The notes under the pieces: generated by a model
What the model was told of the DNA's origin: nothing
What the model saw: the letters and a program-made list of their open reading frames with translations, nothing else
The model's database searches: none
Position numbers and translations under genes: made by a program
Shown here: positions 62,836-64,000 of the stretch, piece after piece
Position numbering within the stretch: the stretch's first letter is position 1
Layout: each line of letters begins with the position of its first letter
Assembly (NCBI RefSeq): GCF_014698145.1
Contig: NZ_JACJSM010000012.1
Location: 80,187-144,186, forward strand
Direction of reading: 5' to 3'
DNA length: 64,000 bases
Source: Oscillatoria sp. FACHB-1406
GTDB taxonomy: Bacteria; Cyanobacteriota; Cyanobacteriia; Cyanobacteriales; Spirulinaceae

Positions 62836-63699
62836 TTAACCATTAATCACTGTACCGCCGTTGGGATGCAAAACCTGTCCTGTAAAGTAGGAGGAATCTT
62901 CCGATGCTAAGAAAACATAGGAGGTTGCCACTTCCACCGGCTGTCCCGGACGCTGCATCATGACGTTTTTGCCAAATCTTTCGATTTCTTCTGGACTGGC
63001 GGTGGCTGGAATCATCGGAGTCCAAATCGGCCCGGGAGCGACAGCGTTGATACGAATGCCCTTTTGCAGAAGCGGTGCGGCGAGGGAACGAGTCAACGCG
63101 ACAATTGCACCTTTTGTACTCGAGTAGCTGATCAAAAAGCCATTTCCTTCGTAGGCGGTAACAGAAGTGGTATTAATAATCGTACTGCCTTCTTTAAAGT
63201 GCGGAATGGCAGCTTTGATTAAGTAGAACATCGAAAACAGGTTAGTCGAAAAGATATGATGCAAGCTTTCGGGCGTAACGTTTTCGAGTGTCGTCCCTTC
63301 TTCTTCCTGCTGTTCGGCGGCATTGTTAACTAGAATATCGAGATGACCAAATTCTTGAATGACTGTTTCAATCATCTTTTGACAGAAGGGTTCATTGCCA
63401 ATATCGCCGGGAATTGACAAACATTTACGTCCTTGTTCTTCGACAAGATGCTTCGTTTTCTGGGCATCTTCATCTTCATGGAGATAAGAAATCGCGACAT
63501 CGGCTCCTTCTTTGGCGTAGAGGACGGCAATCGAACGCCCAATACCGCTATCGCCGCCGGTAATCAGAGCAACTTTCCCCTTGAGTTTGCCACTACCGCG
63601 ATAATTTTCGCGATCGTACTGGGGCTGGGGGTTCATTGCCGCCTCGCTACCGTTGATTGCTTCTTGGCTTTGAGCGGGAATATTGGGGGTTGAAGCCAT
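62836..63699 (-). CDS. SDR family oxidoreductase (YghA/general-stress type)
   Basis: 287 residues. N-terminal ~40-residue extension ('AMNPQPQYDRENYRGSGKL') before the Rossmann fold; 'ALITGGDSGIGRSIAVLYAK', 'NNAAEQQEEE', catalytic Ser in 'NTTSVTAYEG', 'YSSTKGAIVAL' and 'GPIWTPMIPA'. The extension and the motif spacing match stress-induced SDRs such as YghA and B. subtilis YhdF. Substrate unknown. Confidence 0.93.
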   Translation of the reverse strand: MASTPNIPAQSQEAINGSEAAMNPQPQYDRENYRGSGKLKGKVALITGGDSGIGRSIAVLYAKEGADVAISYLHEDEDAQKTKHLVEEQGRKCLSIPGDIGNEPFCQKMIETVIQEFGHLDILVNNAAEQQEEEGTTLENVTPESLHHIFSTNLFSMFYLIKAAIPHFKEGSTIINTTSVTAYEGNGFLISYSSTKGAIVALTRSLAAPLLQKGIRINAVAPGPIWTPMIPATASPEEIERFGKNVMMQRPGQPVEVATSYVFLASEDSSYFTGQVLHPNGGTVING

Positions 63700-64000
63700 C
63701 TTAAAATCTCCTAAAAGCGCGAATATTACGGGGGTTGAGAAAGTGGGCGAACCGCACGGTTAATTTCCGGTTCCGCGATCGCCCCCTGAATTTTAGGAAA
63801 TGCCTGCCGTTCGATAATCCCTCTAAGGGAACAGCAAAGTCTAAATCAATCTGTAATTTAACCAGAGATGGATGGCACTGACTAAAGGCTGGTGGGCGCT
63901 GCCCACCCTTGTATCTTGAGAGGTAGATAAGTAGACCGTCCCACCCTAGGTAATCAAGACCGTTTGTAGCTTGGTCGCTTATGCTCAAAGAAGGCGGGGA
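63700..64000. other. Right-edge intergenic DNA
   Basis: No gene can be supported. It contains the palindrome GGTGGGC-gct-GCCCACC at 63891-63907, related to 39009-39028. An ATG at 63981 starts a possible plus-strand frame, but only 20 bases are visible. Confidence 0.5.
63891..63907. repeat. Palindromic repeat GGTGGGC-gct-GCCCACC
   Basis: Perfect 7-bp arms; flanked by GGCT as in the reverse-complement copy near 39011. Confidence 0.65.

Noticed and set aside
63981..64000. Start of a plus-strand gene at the right edge
   Set aside because: Only 20 bases after an ATG; nothing can be supported.

Overview
The window is chromosomal DNA from a cyanobacterium. It is full of the palindrome GCGATCGC (HIP1, the signature repeat of many cyanobacterial genomes). 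It also encodes photosystem-associated proteins (a BtpA-type PSI biogenesis factor, a PsbP-like lipoprotein, Psb34), a lumen-type pentapeptide protein, a DUF1517 protein, a VKOR-thioredoxin fusion, the rimO-DEAD helicase pair also found in Synechocystis, and a cyanobacterial str operon. I cannot name the species. Base composition looks even across most genes; no large island, prophage, rRNA operon or CRISPR array is visible.

Layout. 0-7 kb: signalling (partial PatA-type regulator on the minus strand, a receiver lacking its phosphoacceptor Asp, a normal single-domain receiver, a seven-PAS histidine kinase), then an MFS transporter. 7-20.5 kb: housekeeping and metabolism (MEKHLA protein, S9 peptidase, ArnT-type glycosyltransferase, aldo/keto reductase, VKOR-Trx, BtpA, RimO, DEAD-box helicase, threonine synthase). 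20.5-25.7 kb: the most accessory-looking block, all minus strand: an Rpn-type nuclease followed upstream by a tight three-gene set (winged-helix-like protein, P-loop ATPase, DUF1802-like/Mrr-like nuclease) that looks like a conflict or defence operon. 26-40.7 kb: site-2 protease, two convergent pentapeptide proteins around a perfect 25-bp inverted repeat, a broken toxin-antitoxin pair, a PAS/GAF protein, tRNA-Ser(UGA), metallophosphoesterase, SDR, ABC1 kinase, DUF1517 protein and two peroxiredoxin-type proteins. 40.8-42.3 kb: a GH57 gene split by a single-base frameshift, then ruvX. 43-49.5 kb: cupin, IscA-type protein, rpsL-rpsG-fusA-tuf-rpsJ, and an SMR transporter. 49.8-52.5 kb: a two-gene operon (vWA/TROVE-like protein plus an HTH-ended partner) resembling predicted RNA-quality-control systems. 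52.7-62.3 kb: HtrA-like protease; a three-gene operon whose middle product is a 1021-residue acidic protein built on DWGD-type repeats; then Maf, PsbP-like, Psb34 and small enzymes. The right end has an IS200/IS605-like fossil and an SDR.

Intergenic DNA is rich in small dispersed repeats: two copies of a MITE-like element with terminal inverted repeats, two homologous composite elements carrying arrays of the heptamer GAATTAC in front of genes, other heptamer tracts, and several palindromes placed between convergent genes. Functional links that can be read directly: RimO modifies ribosomal protein S12, and both genes are here; the VKOR-Trx, BtpA, PsbP-like and Psb34 genes all serve thylakoid protein maturation, though they are scattered rather than in one operon.
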